A DNA stretch of 64,000 nt from an uncultured Acidimicrobiaceae bacterium (GCA_905182135.1 CAJJAG010000006.1:124001-188000), one strand, 5' to 3'; shown: positions 45,663 through 54,600, counted from the stretch's first letter. The notes: generated by a model from the sequence alone, not told the origin. Made by a program: numbers and translations.

Positions 45663-47317
45663 GCCATACCGAGCCGTTCGAACTGCTCACTCGGTGCTTC
45701 GACCTGGCCCAGAGCTGTGCGGAGCAGGTCGACCATGACCGCCTCGCTAGCTTCGCCCCGCCTGTTCTCCGCTTCGTCAGGATCTATGCCCAAGTCATAC
45801 AAATGATGCTGGCCAACAGAGCGCGCACCACCTGCCCAATACGGCACGTCGTCGCCAGCGGTGAACGGCTGTCGGATCACCGGGACATCGGAACCTGGCA
45901 TGAAGTCAAGCGTCGCTCGACGGTCTGGTTTGGGAAAGGTCATGAAACTGGCAAGATCGTCTTGGCCCCGCATGGTCGACCAACGGTTCGACCACATAGA
46001 CAATGGAAAGTTATCGCCGACCGGCGCTCGCGCATACTTGAATTGACCATCGGTCACCTGCACCCAGTTGCCAAATACTCCCCCGATCGCCCAGTCTCGA
46101 ATGCTCGTCGCCTGACCAGTGAGCAACGGCAGCAACGAGTGACCGTGCGTGCGATGTTCAAGCTCTACGCCAAACACATCGGCGATGGTCGCGTTCAGAT
46201 CGACGTTGGTTGTCAGCGCGTCAATCTTGCCACCACCTTCTCGCCCAGGCCAGTGAATCATGAGCGGTGTGTGCCCCAACGGCTCGAACTGCGGGACCAT
46301 CGGCTTACCCCAAATATCGGCAGAGGCTTCCTCGCCGAAAGACCCAACCAAGCGCTCCTCGCCCAGGTAGTGACCATGATCTGTGCACACGATCACTGCG
46401 GTGGTGTCCCACAGGTCGTTCGTGTCGAGTTCGTCAAGAAGCCGACCAAAGTGGTGGTCGATCATCGAGAGCTTCGCTCCATAGTTGTTCCTGATATTAC
46501 GGCCCTGATCCGTGGTCAGCGCCCCGCCACTAATGCCACCAATGGCGTAAGGCGGCCAGATCAGCCGCTCCCCATCCCAAGGTTCGTCGTCGTACTTCGA
46601 CGCCCATGGTTCTGGCGTGTCGAAGGGTTCGTGTGGGTCGAACTCGTCGATGAATAGGAACCATTTGTCGTGCTCATCAGATGCGTGTCGCAGCCATTCG
46701 GCCGCAGCTCGCATTGTCTTTGGCCCAGGAAAGTCGTCTTCGGTTCGAAACCAACTACGAGCATCGTCATAGTGCCGGCGACCAAAGCGATCGTTATCAA
46801 TCGTGAACCGGCTGCGCAGGAACCAGCCACCGTCGGCGGCCGCTGGCAAGGTTGGTGCCCCGATTGCCGATGGATCCTGGAACGTGCGCCATGGATCGCC
46901 TTCGTGTCCGCGCACATAACTCCAGCCTGCGAAATCAGTGTGATAGTTCTCACCGCCGGTTTCGAACAGGTGCGGATGGTCCGAGGCCAACATGGTCGTA
47001 ACGCCTGACCTCCGCAATGTGGCCGTAATCGATTCTTCCCACAGCTCAATTGAACCCCACGGTTTCCACAAGAAGTCGAGCGCACCACACAAGATGTCGT
47101 GGCGAGCTGGCATACACGGCAACGAGCCGGTGACGTGCGCCGTGAACCGGGTTGACCTGGCGGCAAACCGGTCCAGGTTCGGCGTCTCGAACTCAGTTCC
47201 GCCATAAGCGCCAAGCATGTGGCGATTCAGTGAATCAAGCAGCACGACCATCACATTTGCTGGCCGTGCTGCTTGATTCTCAGACACAGGGTTCGTAGAC
47301 GCAGGGTTTACAGACAC
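45659..47317 (-). CDS. Sulfatase, formylglycine-dependent, coupled to a decarboxylase
   Basis: About 552 residues. I use a GTG at 47317 (VSVNPASTNP); the frame continues to 47542, but that extension is not sulfatase-like. NVMVVLLDSLNRHMLGAYGG is near residue 22. The activation motif LPCMPARHDILCG is near 68, where Cys becomes formylglycine (C-x-P-x-R). VCTDHGHYLGEERLVG is near 315. It hydrolyses a sulfate ester, unless it is a phosphonate-type relative. The four-base overlap with the decarboxylase gene downstream suggests a joint pathway. No formylglycine-generating enzyme is in the window. Confidence 0.88.
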   Translation of the reverse strand: MSVNPASTNPVSENQAARPANVMVVLLDSLNRHMLGAYGGTEFETPNLDRFAARSTRFTAHVTGSLPCMPARHDILCGALDFLWKPWGSIELWEESITATLRRSGVTTMLASDHPHLFETGGENYHTDFAGWSYVRGHEGDPWRTFQDPSAIGAPTLPAAADGGWFLRSRFTIDNDRFGRRHYDDARSWFRTEDDFPGPKTMRAAAEWLRHASDEHDKWFLFIDEFDPHEPFDTPEPWASKYDDEPWDGERLIWPPYAIGGISGGALTTDQGRNIRNNYGAKLSMIDHHFGRLLDELDTNDLWDTTAVIVCTDHGHYLGEERLVGSFGEEASADIWGKPMVPQFEPLGHTPLMIHWPGREGGGKIDALTTNVDLNATIADVFGVELEHRTHGHSLLPLLTGQATSIRDWAIGGVFGNWVQVTDGQFKYARAPVGDNFPLSMWSNRWSTMRGQDDLASFMTFPKPDRRATLDFMPGSDVPVIRQPFTAGDDVPYWAGGARSVGQHHLYDLGIDPDEAENRRGEASEAVMVDLLRTALGQVEAPSEQFERLGMA

Positions 47318-47553
47318 AGCGCCATCGTAGGTTGCACGCAGATGCCCTTGGGTCGTGCTCGGTCTTGGTGCCAACCTTGGCGCGAAATACCAACCAAATA
47401 ACAGATCCCAGCAAGCTCTCTCCGCGGGAGTGCGCACCCTCACGGTCCGACAAGGACGGCGCCGCATGTAATGAACAGTTCCCGCGTCTAGCGGGATGGC
47501 ATAACGCGAGCTCAGTCCCAAGTTTGGGTGTGCAGGACGCACCCGATGTCGCT

Positions 47554-47718
47554 TCAGTCAGAATATTGTCTGTGAGAAATCGTGCCATCGGCGAGCAAGG
47601 TCCGGGCGGGCAAACTGGTGTCGATACTGCCCCTGCGCTCGTGGACTTCGATGACGATTCGTCCACGTTTGAAGCCCACCACGACATCGTCGCCAGGCTC
47701 CACCGTCGCCAGCCACAC
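47554..47718 (-). CDS. Possible 54-residue protein
   Basis: From a GTG at 47716-47718 the frame reads WLATVEPGDDVVVGFKRGRI, then IVIEVHERRG and a polar tail ending HRQYSD, stopping at 47554. Composition (many Val, Glu, Arg) and third-base GC look coding, and the pattern suggests a small beta-barrel. The ribosome site is weak. A longer plus-strand frame overlaps but looks less protein-like. I do not recognise a family. It sits between the sulfatase and the divergent membrane-anchored protein. Confidence 0.4.
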   Translation of the reverse strand: MWLATVEPGDDVVVGFKRGRIVIEVHERRGSIDTSLPARTLLADGTISHRQYSD

Positions 47719-47828
47719 ACGTTAGGGACCATTCGCGTGACATCACCCGGGGCCAGGTGCTGACCAGTCCGGCTCACGACCACTAGTCTCATGCGTTCAG
47801 ACAGCGGGGTTAGATCTTGAGGAGAGTC

Positions 47829-48455
47829 ATGCAGCTGGCGCAAGCCATCGACGCTTGGGTAGACGCCCACGGAACGAATTTCTCCGTGTCAACCCTGCGC
47901 GATATTGAACATATCCGAGCCGCAGCAGTCGAGGTCGGTGCCCACCAACTGCCACATCACGAACTCGATCGCGATGTCCTCAACGACAGCATTGTTAAAG
48001 CCACACACGCGGGGACCCTCGCCGAGTCTGCCATCACCGAGTTTCTTGGTTTTGTTCTGGACTGGGCCAATGCCCAGGAAGTCAAGGCGGGAGGCGACGG
48101 CGACGCCCCCATCGACCATGATCTGCAAGACTGGGTCGGGTACCTCAGCACCGCTCAAGACGGCGACGAATTCACCGGCTTGCCGCCAGAGAATGAAATC
48201 GACATTGGCACCGAGACGGTCGCCGCCGGAGCGTTCTTCAACGCGATCGCTTCGTCACCGCCAGGTAACGATGAGCTGGTCATCATCGAAGAAGGCGACA
48301 ACAGCCCAGAGCCCAAAGGTGGCGTATTCAGTGCAGCTGCTGAACCAATCCCGCCCAACCCAAAAACGGGAATCGACTGGGTCACCACAGCATATTTTGT
48401 TGTCGCAGCGATCTGCTTTGCGCTTGTGATCTACTTTTATCTGAGCTCCAACTGA
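47829..48455 (+). CDS. C-terminally anchored membrane protein of unknown function
   Basis: A 208-residue protein, starting at MQLAQAIDAWVDAHG, where GAGGAG lies five bases upstream. Residues 1-90 are predicted helical (VSTLRDIEHIRAAAVEV) and look like a soluble domain. A long acidic, Pro/Gly-rich linker follows (about 90-180). One membrane helix ends the protein (VTTAYFVVAAICFALVIYFYL), with only SSN after it. The soluble part should face the cytoplasm if it inserts as a tail-anchored protein. I do not recognise the domain. The neighbours are unrelated enzymes. Confidence 0.75.
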   Translation: MQLAQAIDAWVDAHGTNFSVSTLRDIEHIRAAAVEVGAHQLPHHELDRDVLNDSIVKATHAGTLAESAITEFLGFVLDWANAQEVKAGGDGDAPIDHDLQDWVGYLSTAQDGDEFTGLPPENEIDIGTETVAAGAFFNAIASSPPGNDELVIIEEGDNSPEPKGGVFSAAAEPIPPNPKTGIDWVTTAYFVVAAICFALVIYFYLSSN

Positions 48456-48513
48456 CGAACCCCGGGGTCCCACCGGAGAGACATCCAAGGCTGAGGGCTA
48501 GCGAGTAGTCCGG

Positions 48514-49752
48514 TTATTGGGCGCCGGCGCATAACCCGTCTTGGCCCTTTGCTGCCAAGACTCGAGCAGCCCGATTATCAACGATCGATCCGAAGTTCTG
48601 ATCCTCTTGGGCTCGCGTGACTAGATAGTCAAGCGCTGGTGTGACATCGGCTAGAGAACCCAAGATGGCGATATCGGCACCAGCCACGATCGCTTGCTCA
48701 AGAGCATCAAGCAAGCCGTAGGCATTGATGATGGCGCCCATATTCATCGCGTCGGTGAACACCAGCCCTCCGAAACCCAACTCGTCGCGTAGCAATCCGC
48801 TAATCGTCTCGGGTGACAGGCTCGTCGGCAATTCACCGCTCAAACCGGGAACCGCGAGATGCCCAATCATGACGCCCACCTGCTCTCGGAAGATCGGATC
48901 CATCAATATTTCGACGTAGGGCACAAGATCCGAAGATCGAAGATCGACAAGCGGTGGGGTAGTCGGTAGCTCCAAGTGAGAATCGGCTGTGGCGCTACCG
49001 TGACCAGGAAAATGTTTGAACACTGGAGTAACGCCCGCCTCGATCAGGCCACCGGCTACTGCTCGGCCATAGCTGGTGACCACCTGGGGATCGTCGCTGA
49101 ACGAGCGACTTTCGATTCCCGGTCCTGATCCGACATCAAGTACTGGTCCGAACACGACATCGATCCCCAGCGCCCGAACACGAAGGCCATACTCGACCCA
49201 CTGCTGACGGGTGTCCTCGGGTGTTTGTAACTGGGCTGTCTTTGCAGCCGAAGGAATCGGACCGAGCAGCGTGGCCAGGCGTTGAACCGATCCACCTTCC
49301 TCGTCGGACGCAACGAGTAGCGGCACAAACGATGCCTGCTGTAGCGCAGCCAAGTCGGTTCCGATCTGAGCGTTCGGCTGGCCAAGTAGGCCAATTCCGC
49401 CAAGGTCGCCATCAGCAGCATAAACCTGCGCTCCGAACAACTCTGGCTGGGTGACGAGCGGCAACAACAGCTGGGCAACCCTTTGGCGAGTCGCCAGGCA
49501 CCTGAGCGGGTTAGGTGTCGGAAGTGGCGTTGGTGCCGTCACTTCAGACGATTGAGTAATCGGCGTGTTTGCAACGGTGGCTACAGGTTCGGGATCCCTT
49601 GCCACCGGAGCTGGCGAGGGCCCCGAGCGCTGTGTGACCATCAAAGACCCAGCGCTGTCGTCACTCCCGCTCAAACCACACGCTGGCGCCAACAAAATGA
49701 TCGTCAGGATGCAGAGCAAAAGCTTGATGACACGCAGGTCAGGAATCGGCAC
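48514..49752 (-). CDS. Beta-N-acetylhexosaminidase-like GH3 lipoprotein
   Basis: A 412-residue glycoside hydrolase family 3 protein of the NagZ type. The N-terminus is a lipoprotein signal with the lipobox LAPAC (Cys25), then a Ser/Thr/Pro-rich linker. The catalytic-domain motif KHFPGHGSATADSHLELP (K-H-F-P-G-H-G-x4-D-S-H, near residue 244) carries the His/Asp acid pair and the substrate-binding KH. DAMNMGAI near 330 holds the nucleophile Asp. It would cleave N-acetylglucosamine-type sugars, such as peptidoglycan fragments, outside the cell. It is divergent from the lipoprotein gene at 49883, with a promoter region of about 130 bp. Confidence 0.92.
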   Translation of the reverse strand: MPIPDLRVIKLLLCILTIILLAPACGLSGSDDSAGSLMVTQRSGPSPAPVARDPEPVATVANTPITQSSEVTAPTPLPTPNPLRCLATRQRVAQLLLPLVTQPELFGAQVYAADGDLGGIGLLGQPNAQIGTDLAALQQASFVPLLVASDEEGGSVQRLATLLGPIPSAAKTAQLQTPEDTRQQWVEYGLRVRALGIDVVFGPVLDVGSGPGIESRSFSDDPQVVTSYGRAVAGGLIEAGVTPVFKHFPGHGSATADSHLELPTTPPLVDLRSSDLVPYVEILMDPIFREQVGVMIGHLAVPGLSGELPTSLSPETISGLLRDELGFGGLVFTDAMNMGAIINAYGLLDALEQAIVAGADIAILGSLADVTPALDYLVTRAQEDQNFGSIVDNRAARVLAAKGQDGLCAGAQ

Positions 49753-49882
49753 AAGGGAAGGCTAGAGGCCCCGGACTCCCCGAGAGACGCACCTCACAAG
49801 GGAACAGACCTCAGTAGCGCGCCCCAAACCAGGTGGTCTCATGACGTACCGTTACCCCGTGCCCTGGTTTTCGTTGTCGCCG

Positions 49883-50611
49883 ATGCGTCGATTTGCCCAC
49901 CTGTTTGCTGTGATCCTTGGGATTGTTTTGATCGCTGCCGCGTGCGGAGGCAGCGACGACAACGCTTCGAGTGGGTTAGACAACACCCAAAGCGGCACCG
50001 ACGCTTCTACCAATGAACGAACGTCCAGCGCTCCGGACGCCACACCAACCGACGTTCCAATCGTGACCAGCACGCCGCTACCGACCCCCACACCCTTGCC
50101 GACATCCACACCCGTGCCCCTCGATACGCCCACGCCCTCATCGGTGTTGTTGTCAACGGCGTTTACTAATTCGTCCCAAGTAACCACCGTCGGTATCGAC
50201 GAAGTCTTCTTCGGTATGACGCCCGAAGACGCCGCCCTCGCCGCTTCGACCGAGTGGAACGAGTTGCCCTCAGGAAACGGTCAGTGCTACCGGGTTACAC
50301 CTGCCAACGGCCCTGACCGCCTAGAGCTGTGGGTCGTCGACGGACACATCGAACGACTCGATATCGAACACCCCGATATCCGCACGCGATCCAAGCTCGG
50401 CATCGGAAATACGGTGGCCGAGCTGCGCAGCCAACTCGGCGACAGGCTCACTGTCGAGACCACCGGCGATGGCGGTCAAGTCGCTACTTTCACGCCTAGC
50501 GACAGTGGCGACAACGAGTTCCGACTGATCTTCGAACTTGAAAACGACCAGGTTGTGCGGTATCGCAGCGGTCGCTCCAGCATTATCCAACGCGCTTCTG
50601 AGACCTGCTGA
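49883..50611 (+). CDS. Lipoprotein with Pro/Thr linker, unknown domain
   Basis: A 242-residue protein. I start at MRRFAHLFAVILGIVLIAAACGG, whose lipobox is IAAAC (Cys21), rather than at the upstream frame from 49841. A 70-residue Thr/Pro/Ser linker (TPLPTPTPLPTSTPVP) precedes a globular domain of about 130 residues starting at VTTVGIDEVFFGMTPEDAAL. That segment, with ELRSQLGDRLTVETTGDGG, recalls the small SmpA-like fold of lipoproteins, but I cannot name a family. It should be anchored on the outer face of the membrane. It is divergent from the GH3 lipoprotein, so a joint cell-wall role is possible. Confidence 0.75.
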   Translation: MRRFAHLFAVILGIVLIAAACGGSDDNASSGLDNTQSGTDASTNERTSSAPDATPTDVPIVTSTPLPTPTPLPTSTPVPLDTPTPSSVLLSTAFTNSSQVTTVGIDEVFFGMTPEDAALAASTEWNELPSGNGQCYRVTPANGPDRLELWVVDGHIERLDIEHPDIRTRSKLGIGNTVAELRSQLGDRLTVETTGDGGQVATFTPSDSGDNEFRLIFELENDQVVRYRSGRSSIIQRASETC

Positions 50612-50660
50612 ACACACGCTTACCTCAACCACTCGTCTGGGCCGGTTCAGCTAGTAGGCA

Positions 50661-51188
50661 CTAGGCCCTCCAGGGCAGCACAAGCTCTAGCGAGTAACGC
50701 TCATCGACAACGGTGTGCACCAAACGGCCCTGTGACGGTCCTGCTGCAAGAGCCCCAAGATCAGGGGCATGGGCATCGCTTCGTAGATGCATCACCACCA
50801 GCTCGGTCGGCCGGCCAAGGACCTCGACTGCTGCATTAGCGAAGTGAGGCGACACAGCGTCGAGCCAACTCGCTACCTCGCCGGAGCTGTACTCGACCGG
50901 AAGCATGTCCAAGCGCCGCCACGTCTTCTTTGGTTTGCCTCCATGGACACGAAGGCCAGATCGGCGTAAAGATCGAACGATGTCACGCGAATCAACCAAC
51001 TCTGCAATCTCACAGGCTGCAGGCCAAAGCACGTCGGGCACGTCGTAGTGATCTCGACCGAACGCGACCCATCGCAGGTTCAACGACCGGGCCGCCGCGT
51101 GTAGTTCGTCGAGGCCATGATCGCTGATCATGTGCGCCCACAGCATGCCTCGCCACTCCCACCGCGGCGTGTCGATGAACAGGCTCAT
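50661..51188 (-). CDS. DUF4031 domain-containing protein
   Basis: A 175-residue protein, starting at MSLFIDTPRWEWRGMLWAHM. The pattern HMISDHGLDELHAAARSLNL near residue 19 and WVAFGRDHYDVP near 40 matches DUF4031, a family common in actinobacteria. After that come a helical part and a beta-rich region with ELVVMHLRSDAHAPDL. No catalytic function is known. The longer frame from 51293 is not supported. It ends close to the converging lipoprotein gene and is divergent from the hypothetical gene at 51236. Confidence 0.8.
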   Translation of the reverse strand: MSLFIDTPRWEWRGMLWAHMISDHGLDELHAAARSLNLRWVAFGRDHYDVPDVLWPAACEIAELVDSRDIVRSLRRSGLRVHGGKPKKTWRRLDMLPVEYSSGEVASWLDAVSPHFANAAVEVLGRPTELVVMHLRSDAHAPDLGALAAGPSQGRLVHTVVDERYSLELVLPWRA

Positions 51189-51235
51189 GATGAATGCCCC
51201 GGGGTCGCGCCAAACCCGTGGCACACTGCATAGCG

Positions 51236-51589
51236 GTGAAGAAGAAGGCCATACGAGTGCAGCTGCCTGGCGGTGACATGTACGCACCCGCATTCGACCA
51301 AGCAGCGTCCAAAACAGGGGCCCGAAGCGGCCTGGCGACCAAGCACGCTACGGCGCTGAAGCAGATGGTCGCCGCTTCCGTCGCCGTGTTGAACAGTGGT
51401 GATGCCGCCATGGTCACGCTTGAGATGGTGCTTCACGACGACTCTATTTCAGCCAAGCTGACCGGTAAGGGTTGCACGTCGCCAACGAAACGGCTCACCA
51501 AAGAGCTCCAGACATTGGCCGATAAACGATCGTCGGCTTTCGACACAAAGAATTCGGCAGCCGCGCTCACCATCAGCTTCATCGTCTAA
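51236..51589 (+). CDS. Small hypothetical protein, possibly anti-sigma-like
   Basis: A 117-residue protein starting at a GTG (51236) with KKKAIRVQLPGGDMYAPAFD. The segment HATALKQMVAASVAVLNSGD, then MVTLEMVLHDDSISAKLTG, is a helix and beta hairpin, and the end AALTISFIV is a buried strand. Strand order resembles the small ATPase fold of RsbW-type anti-sigma regulators, but the ATP-binding N and G boxes are not visible, so this is only a suggestion. The start is unsure, since the frame opens at 51194. Neighbours are DUF4031 and dUTPase. Confidence 0.55.
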   Translation: MKKKAIRVQLPGGDMYAPAFDQAASKTGARSGLATKHATALKQMVAASVAVLNSGDAAMVTLEMVLHDDSISAKLTGKGCTSPTKRLTKELQTLADKRSSAFDTKNSAAALTISFIV

Positions 51590-51660
51590 CAATCGGCACT
51601 CATCCATTGTCCAGCCCGCCTTCAGTTGTTTTCTAACGGCCTGATCAAACGGGCAGATCA

Positions 51661-52101
51661 CTAGGCGGTTCCGGTCGAGCCAAACCCACCCAGGCCACGT
51701 TCAGAGTCGACAAGGTCATCAACCTCGACGAAGCTGACTTGCTCATAGGCCTGGATGACGAGCTGGGCAATGCGTTCGCCCCGGACGACGTGGAACTCAG
51801 TTTCAGGGTCGGTGTTGATTAGCAGCACCTTGAGTTCGCCGCGATAACCACTGTCGATCAAGCCCGGCGTGTTCAACACGGTGACCCCATGCTTGTACGC
51901 CAGACCACTACGGGGCTGAATGAATCCGGCGAAACCATCGGGGATCGCGATCGAGATACCAGTTGGAACCAGCGCTCGCCCGCCTCCAGCGGCAATAACT
52001 ACGTCTTCAGATGCCCGCAGATCCACACCGGCATCGCCGGGCGTGGCATGGGCGGGAAGCTCGAGATCGATGTCGGCTCGCACAACAGGAATGTTCAGCA
52101 C
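51661..52101 (-). CDS. dut: dUTP diphosphatase
   Basis: A 146-residue trimeric dUTPase with all five conserved motifs: DAGVDLRA (motif I, near residue 23), PRSGLAYKHGV (II, near 63), GLIDSGYRGELKVLLIN (III, near 79), ERIAQLVI (IV, near 107) and the C-terminal RGLGGFGSTG (V, near 135). It converts dUTP to dUMP and diphosphate, keeping uracil out of DNA and supplying the thymidylate precursor. It is monocistronic. The start ATG overlaps no other gene; the open gap to oligoribonuclease upstream holds divergent promoters. Confidence 0.96.
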   Translation of the reverse strand: MLNIPVVRADIDLELPAHATPGDAGVDLRASEDVVIAAGGGRALVPTGISIAIPDGFAGFIQPRSGLAYKHGVTVLNTPGLIDSGYRGELKVLLINTDPETEFHVVRGERIAQLVIQAYEQVSFVEVDDLVDSERGLGGFGSTGTA

Positions 52102-52351
52102 ACACGCAGACTACTGAGGTCGATGACGCCACGGCGATATTGGCATACCCAGATAGGTGACCGTCCATCACGCATTAGAGGCCTCGCCAAGAAGCACACT
52201 AATCCGCCAGGAAAAATCCGGCTCCCGCCGACCATCGGCACCAGTCGCTCATTGCAGATGTGTAGCGCCTGGAGGGCAGCCCGTCCCGCAGCCGAGCCAG
52301 ATGGGCCCCTGCATTTCTGTAAGCCTGCACTGCCCCGATACGGTTGTTGCG

Positions 52352-52906
52352 ATGCTTGCATGGATGGACCTAGAGATGACGGGCTTGGACCCGTCTCAAC
52401 ACGTGATCGTCGAGATCGCAACGTTGATCACCGACGATGAACTCAACCTCATTGCCGAAGGTCCTGACCTGGTGGTGCACGCCACCGACGACGAACTTTC
52501 CGCTATGGACGACTTCGTAACAAATATGCACACCAAAAGCGGCTTACTTGACCAGATCAAGACCTCGACGATCTCACTCGAAGAAGCCGGCAAGCAGACC
52601 ATGGCGTTCCTGCAAGAACACATCCCCGAAGCCCGCACGGTCCCATTGTGCGGCAACTCGATCGGCACCGACCGCCGCTTCCTGGACATCTATTTACCCG
52701 AGATCGAAGAGTTCTTGCACTATCGCTCTGTTGATGTGTCGACCATCAAGGAACTAGCTCGACGCTGGTACCCCGATGCACTTGCGGCAGTCCCTCGCAA
52801 AGAAGGCGGCCACCGGGCACTCGATGACATCCGAGAGAGCCTGAAAGAACTCGCATACTGGCGCGGCGCCGTATTTGCCGATGCGCCCGATGAGGCCACG
52901 AACTAG
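52352..52906 (+). CDS. orn: Oligoribonuclease
   Basis: A 184-residue DEDDh 3'-5' exonuclease. I start at MLAWMDLEMTGLDP, which is where the family begins; the frame from 52157 adds 65 unrelated residues. The metal-binding acidic residues are in WMDLEMTGLDP (DxE, near residue 5), in the NSIGTDRRFLD segment near 103, and in HRALDDIRESL near 150, where the His of DEDDh lies. It degrades the 2-5-nucleotide products of RNA decay and pGpG. Complete and of normal length. It is divergent from dut. Confidence 0.95.
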   Translation: MLAWMDLEMTGLDPSQHVIVEIATLITDDELNLIAEGPDLVVHATDDELSAMDDFVTNMHTKSGLLDQIKTSTISLEEAGKQTMAFLQEHIPEARTVPLCGNSIGTDRRFLDIYLPEIEEFLHYRSVDVSTIKELARRWYPDALAAVPRKEGGHRALDDIRESLKELAYWRGAVFADAPDEATN

Positions 52907-53075
52907 TGGCACCTCTCGCCCTCGTTGACACCACCCTGACGACCATAAACCCCGCTAGCTGCATTCTCGAATTGGCTATTCCGAGCCAAGTAGTGGCTAA
53001 TTCTTTCACCTTGTCAGCACATCCCATCGCTCGCCATACTCGCCCGGCAATGGCGAAACGCACCACGAGGAACCA

Positions 53076-54158
53076 ATGAGTCAGTCCAGCACCGACACCC
53101 GACCGGAGCGCTCTGAGAAGCGCCCAGCGACCAACGAGATCACAGAACTTGCACCCGGCGTTCTTCGCAGCCAACTCCCGGTCCAGCTACCAGGCCTTGG
53201 CCATGTCAACTGCTACATACTCCAAGACGGCGATGGCATCGCACTCGTGGACCCCGGCCTTCCTGGTGAGAAGGCATGGCAGGCGCTGGTCGACAGGCTC
53301 AAACGCGCCGATTACAGCGTGGGTGACGTCCATACAGTCATCGTGACCCACTCGCACTACGACCACTACGGGGGTGCCGAGCGGCTACGTGAAGAGGCGG
53401 GCGCCCGCATTGTTGGTCACAAGGACCTATTCAACCGCTTGGCCCCTCCTGATATCGACGACGACGCGGAGTTCATCGACGTTGACGGCGAGGTCAAACG
53501 GGGCCGAGGCGAAACTGGCTTTGGCCGCGTTACCCCATGGGGTACCTGGTCGGAACCACCGGAAGAAGTCGTCGACCATTGGCAAGAGCTCGGAATCGGT
53601 ATGGGCACCGACTTTCCGCAGGCGCCTCGTCCAGACATCCCTCTTGGTGACACGCAGCAGATCATGCTGGCAGGTCGTCCGTGGGTGGCTATACATACAC
53701 CTGGCCACACGGCCGACCACCTGTGCCTCTACGACGCCGAGCATGGTTTGATGCTGACCGGTGATCATGTGCTGCCCACGATCACACCACATATCAGTGG
53801 CTTCGCTGATGGCGAAGCACCACTGGAGAAATTCATGGACTCGCTGCAACGCATGCACGACTTCAGCGACGTCACTTTGGCGATGCCTGCTCATGGCGAT
53901 CCCTTTACCGATCTCACCGGGCGAGCCGATCACATCTGCGGCCATCACCTCGAACGCCTCGACGATTTCCGCGAAGCTGCGGCTGAGCTCGGAACTGCCA
54001 GCGTAAACGCGTACATGAAGCGTGCATTCAAGGAACGTTCCTGGGGCGGCATGGCCGAATCTGAGACGTACGCCCATCTGGATCACTTGCGTGACCACGG
54101 TGAACTCGCCGCCGACTGGGTCGACGGCCTCCTTCATTTCAGCGCACCAAACAAGTAA
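53076..54158 (+). CDS. MBL-fold hydrolase
   Basis: A 360-residue metallo-beta-lactamase fold protein. The zinc motif THSHYDHYGGAERL (H-x-H-x-D-H) is near residue 90. The remaining ligands are in HTPGHTADHLCLYDAEHGLMLTGDHV near 207, with the bridging Asp in GDH, and in MPAHGDPFTDL near 265. The helical C-terminal 90 residues (starting AAELGTASVNAYMKRAFK) form the extension typical of lactonase or glyoxalase II-like members. It hydrolyses a thioester, lactone or other ester. The start is MSQSSTDTRPE, preceded by ACGAGGAACC. A strong inverted repeat follows its stop. Confidence 0.87.
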   Translation: MSQSSTDTRPERSEKRPATNEITELAPGVLRSQLPVQLPGLGHVNCYILQDGDGIALVDPGLPGEKAWQALVDRLKRADYSVGDVHTVIVTHSHYDHYGGAERLREEAGARIVGHKDLFNRLAPPDIDDDAEFIDVDGEVKRGRGETGFGRVTPWGTWSEPPEEVVDHWQELGIGMGTDFPQAPRPDIPLGDTQQIMLAGRPWVAIHTPGHTADHLCLYDAEHGLMLTGDHVLPTITPHISGFADGEAPLEKFMDSLQRMHDFSDVTLAMPAHGDPFTDLTGRADHICGHHLERLDDFREAAAELGTASVNAYMKRAFKERSWGGMAESETYAHLDHLRDHGELAADWVDGLLHFSAPNK

Positions 54159-54171
54159 TTCTTCCGTCATA

Positions 54172-54206
54172 AACCTCGAACCGGTGCCTGGCACTGGTTC
54201 GAGGTT
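54172..54206. repeat. 35-bp near-perfect inverted repeat
   Basis: AACCTCGAACCGGTGCC and GGCACTGGTTCGAGGTT are inverted copies with one mismatch (a G/T wobble in RNA) around a single central T. It starts 14 bases after the MBL hydrolase stop. No T-run follows, but the RNA would fold very stably. Part of it then repeats directly as GGTTCGAGGTTCGA. It could be a 3'-end hairpin or a protein site. No tRNA is formed around the GGTTCGA motif. Confidence 0.6.
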
Positions 54207-54296
54207 CGAGGTTCGACTCCGCGTATCCGTTACCGCCATGCCGATCGCCGTGTTTTACGCGCCGTTCCGCTAGTCGCTGAGTCGTGTGGCAGAACG

Positions 54297-54600
54297 ATGA
54301 CAAATGAATTATCTGTGTTTAATCATTTGACAGACTGCCTGGAACCCGGTTCTCTCGTACTCGCCCCCGACCAACAAGCCCTCACATGATGCAGCAATTT
54401 GTTCCTTCACCGGGCGAGCCGATGACTCGGTTACGCGCTTCGTTGACGCTGTATCAGCTCTGTTCGGGAATCTCTCCAAGGGTTTCATGACTACTGGCAC
54501 CACCACCTTTGCGTGGAACGTCACGCGACCAGTGCACGCACCCGCCGTTTGTGCCCACGCCAAGCGCTATGAACAGCGGCTTCAGAAGATGCCCACCTGA
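54297..54600 (+). other. Leader of the WhiB7-like gene with three chained uORFs
   Basis: uORF1 (54297-54389, 30 codons, MTNELSVFNHLTDCLEPGS...), uORF2 (54386-54490, 34 codons, MMQQFVPSPGEPMTRLRAS...) and uORF3 (54487-54600, 37 codons, MTTGTTTFAWNVTRPVHAP...) are linked by exact ATGA stop-start overlaps. uORF3 has AAGGG four bases before its ATG; uORF1 has no clear ribosome site. uORF3 ends 26 bases before the terminator stem. The frame of uORF3 is open back to 54333, so a different start cannot be ruled out. An AT-rich tract and TTGACA (54327-54332) resemble a promoter -35 element, but no good -10 follows. Confidence 0.5.

Noticed and set aside
52157-52351. Upstream extension of oligoribonuclease
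   Set aside because: Family members begin at the MLAWMDLEMTGLDP segment. The 65 extra residues have no conserved character.
54190-54225. GGTTCGAGGTTCGACTCC as the T-arm of a tRNA
   Set aside because: No matching acceptor stem, D-arm or anticodon arm could be built around it, and the flanks do not pair as a T-stem.
54309-54563. 84-residue minus-strand ORF in the WhiB7-like leader
   Set aside because: It runs opposite to the uORFs and terminator, has no recognisable motif and would end in a region of plus-strand signals.
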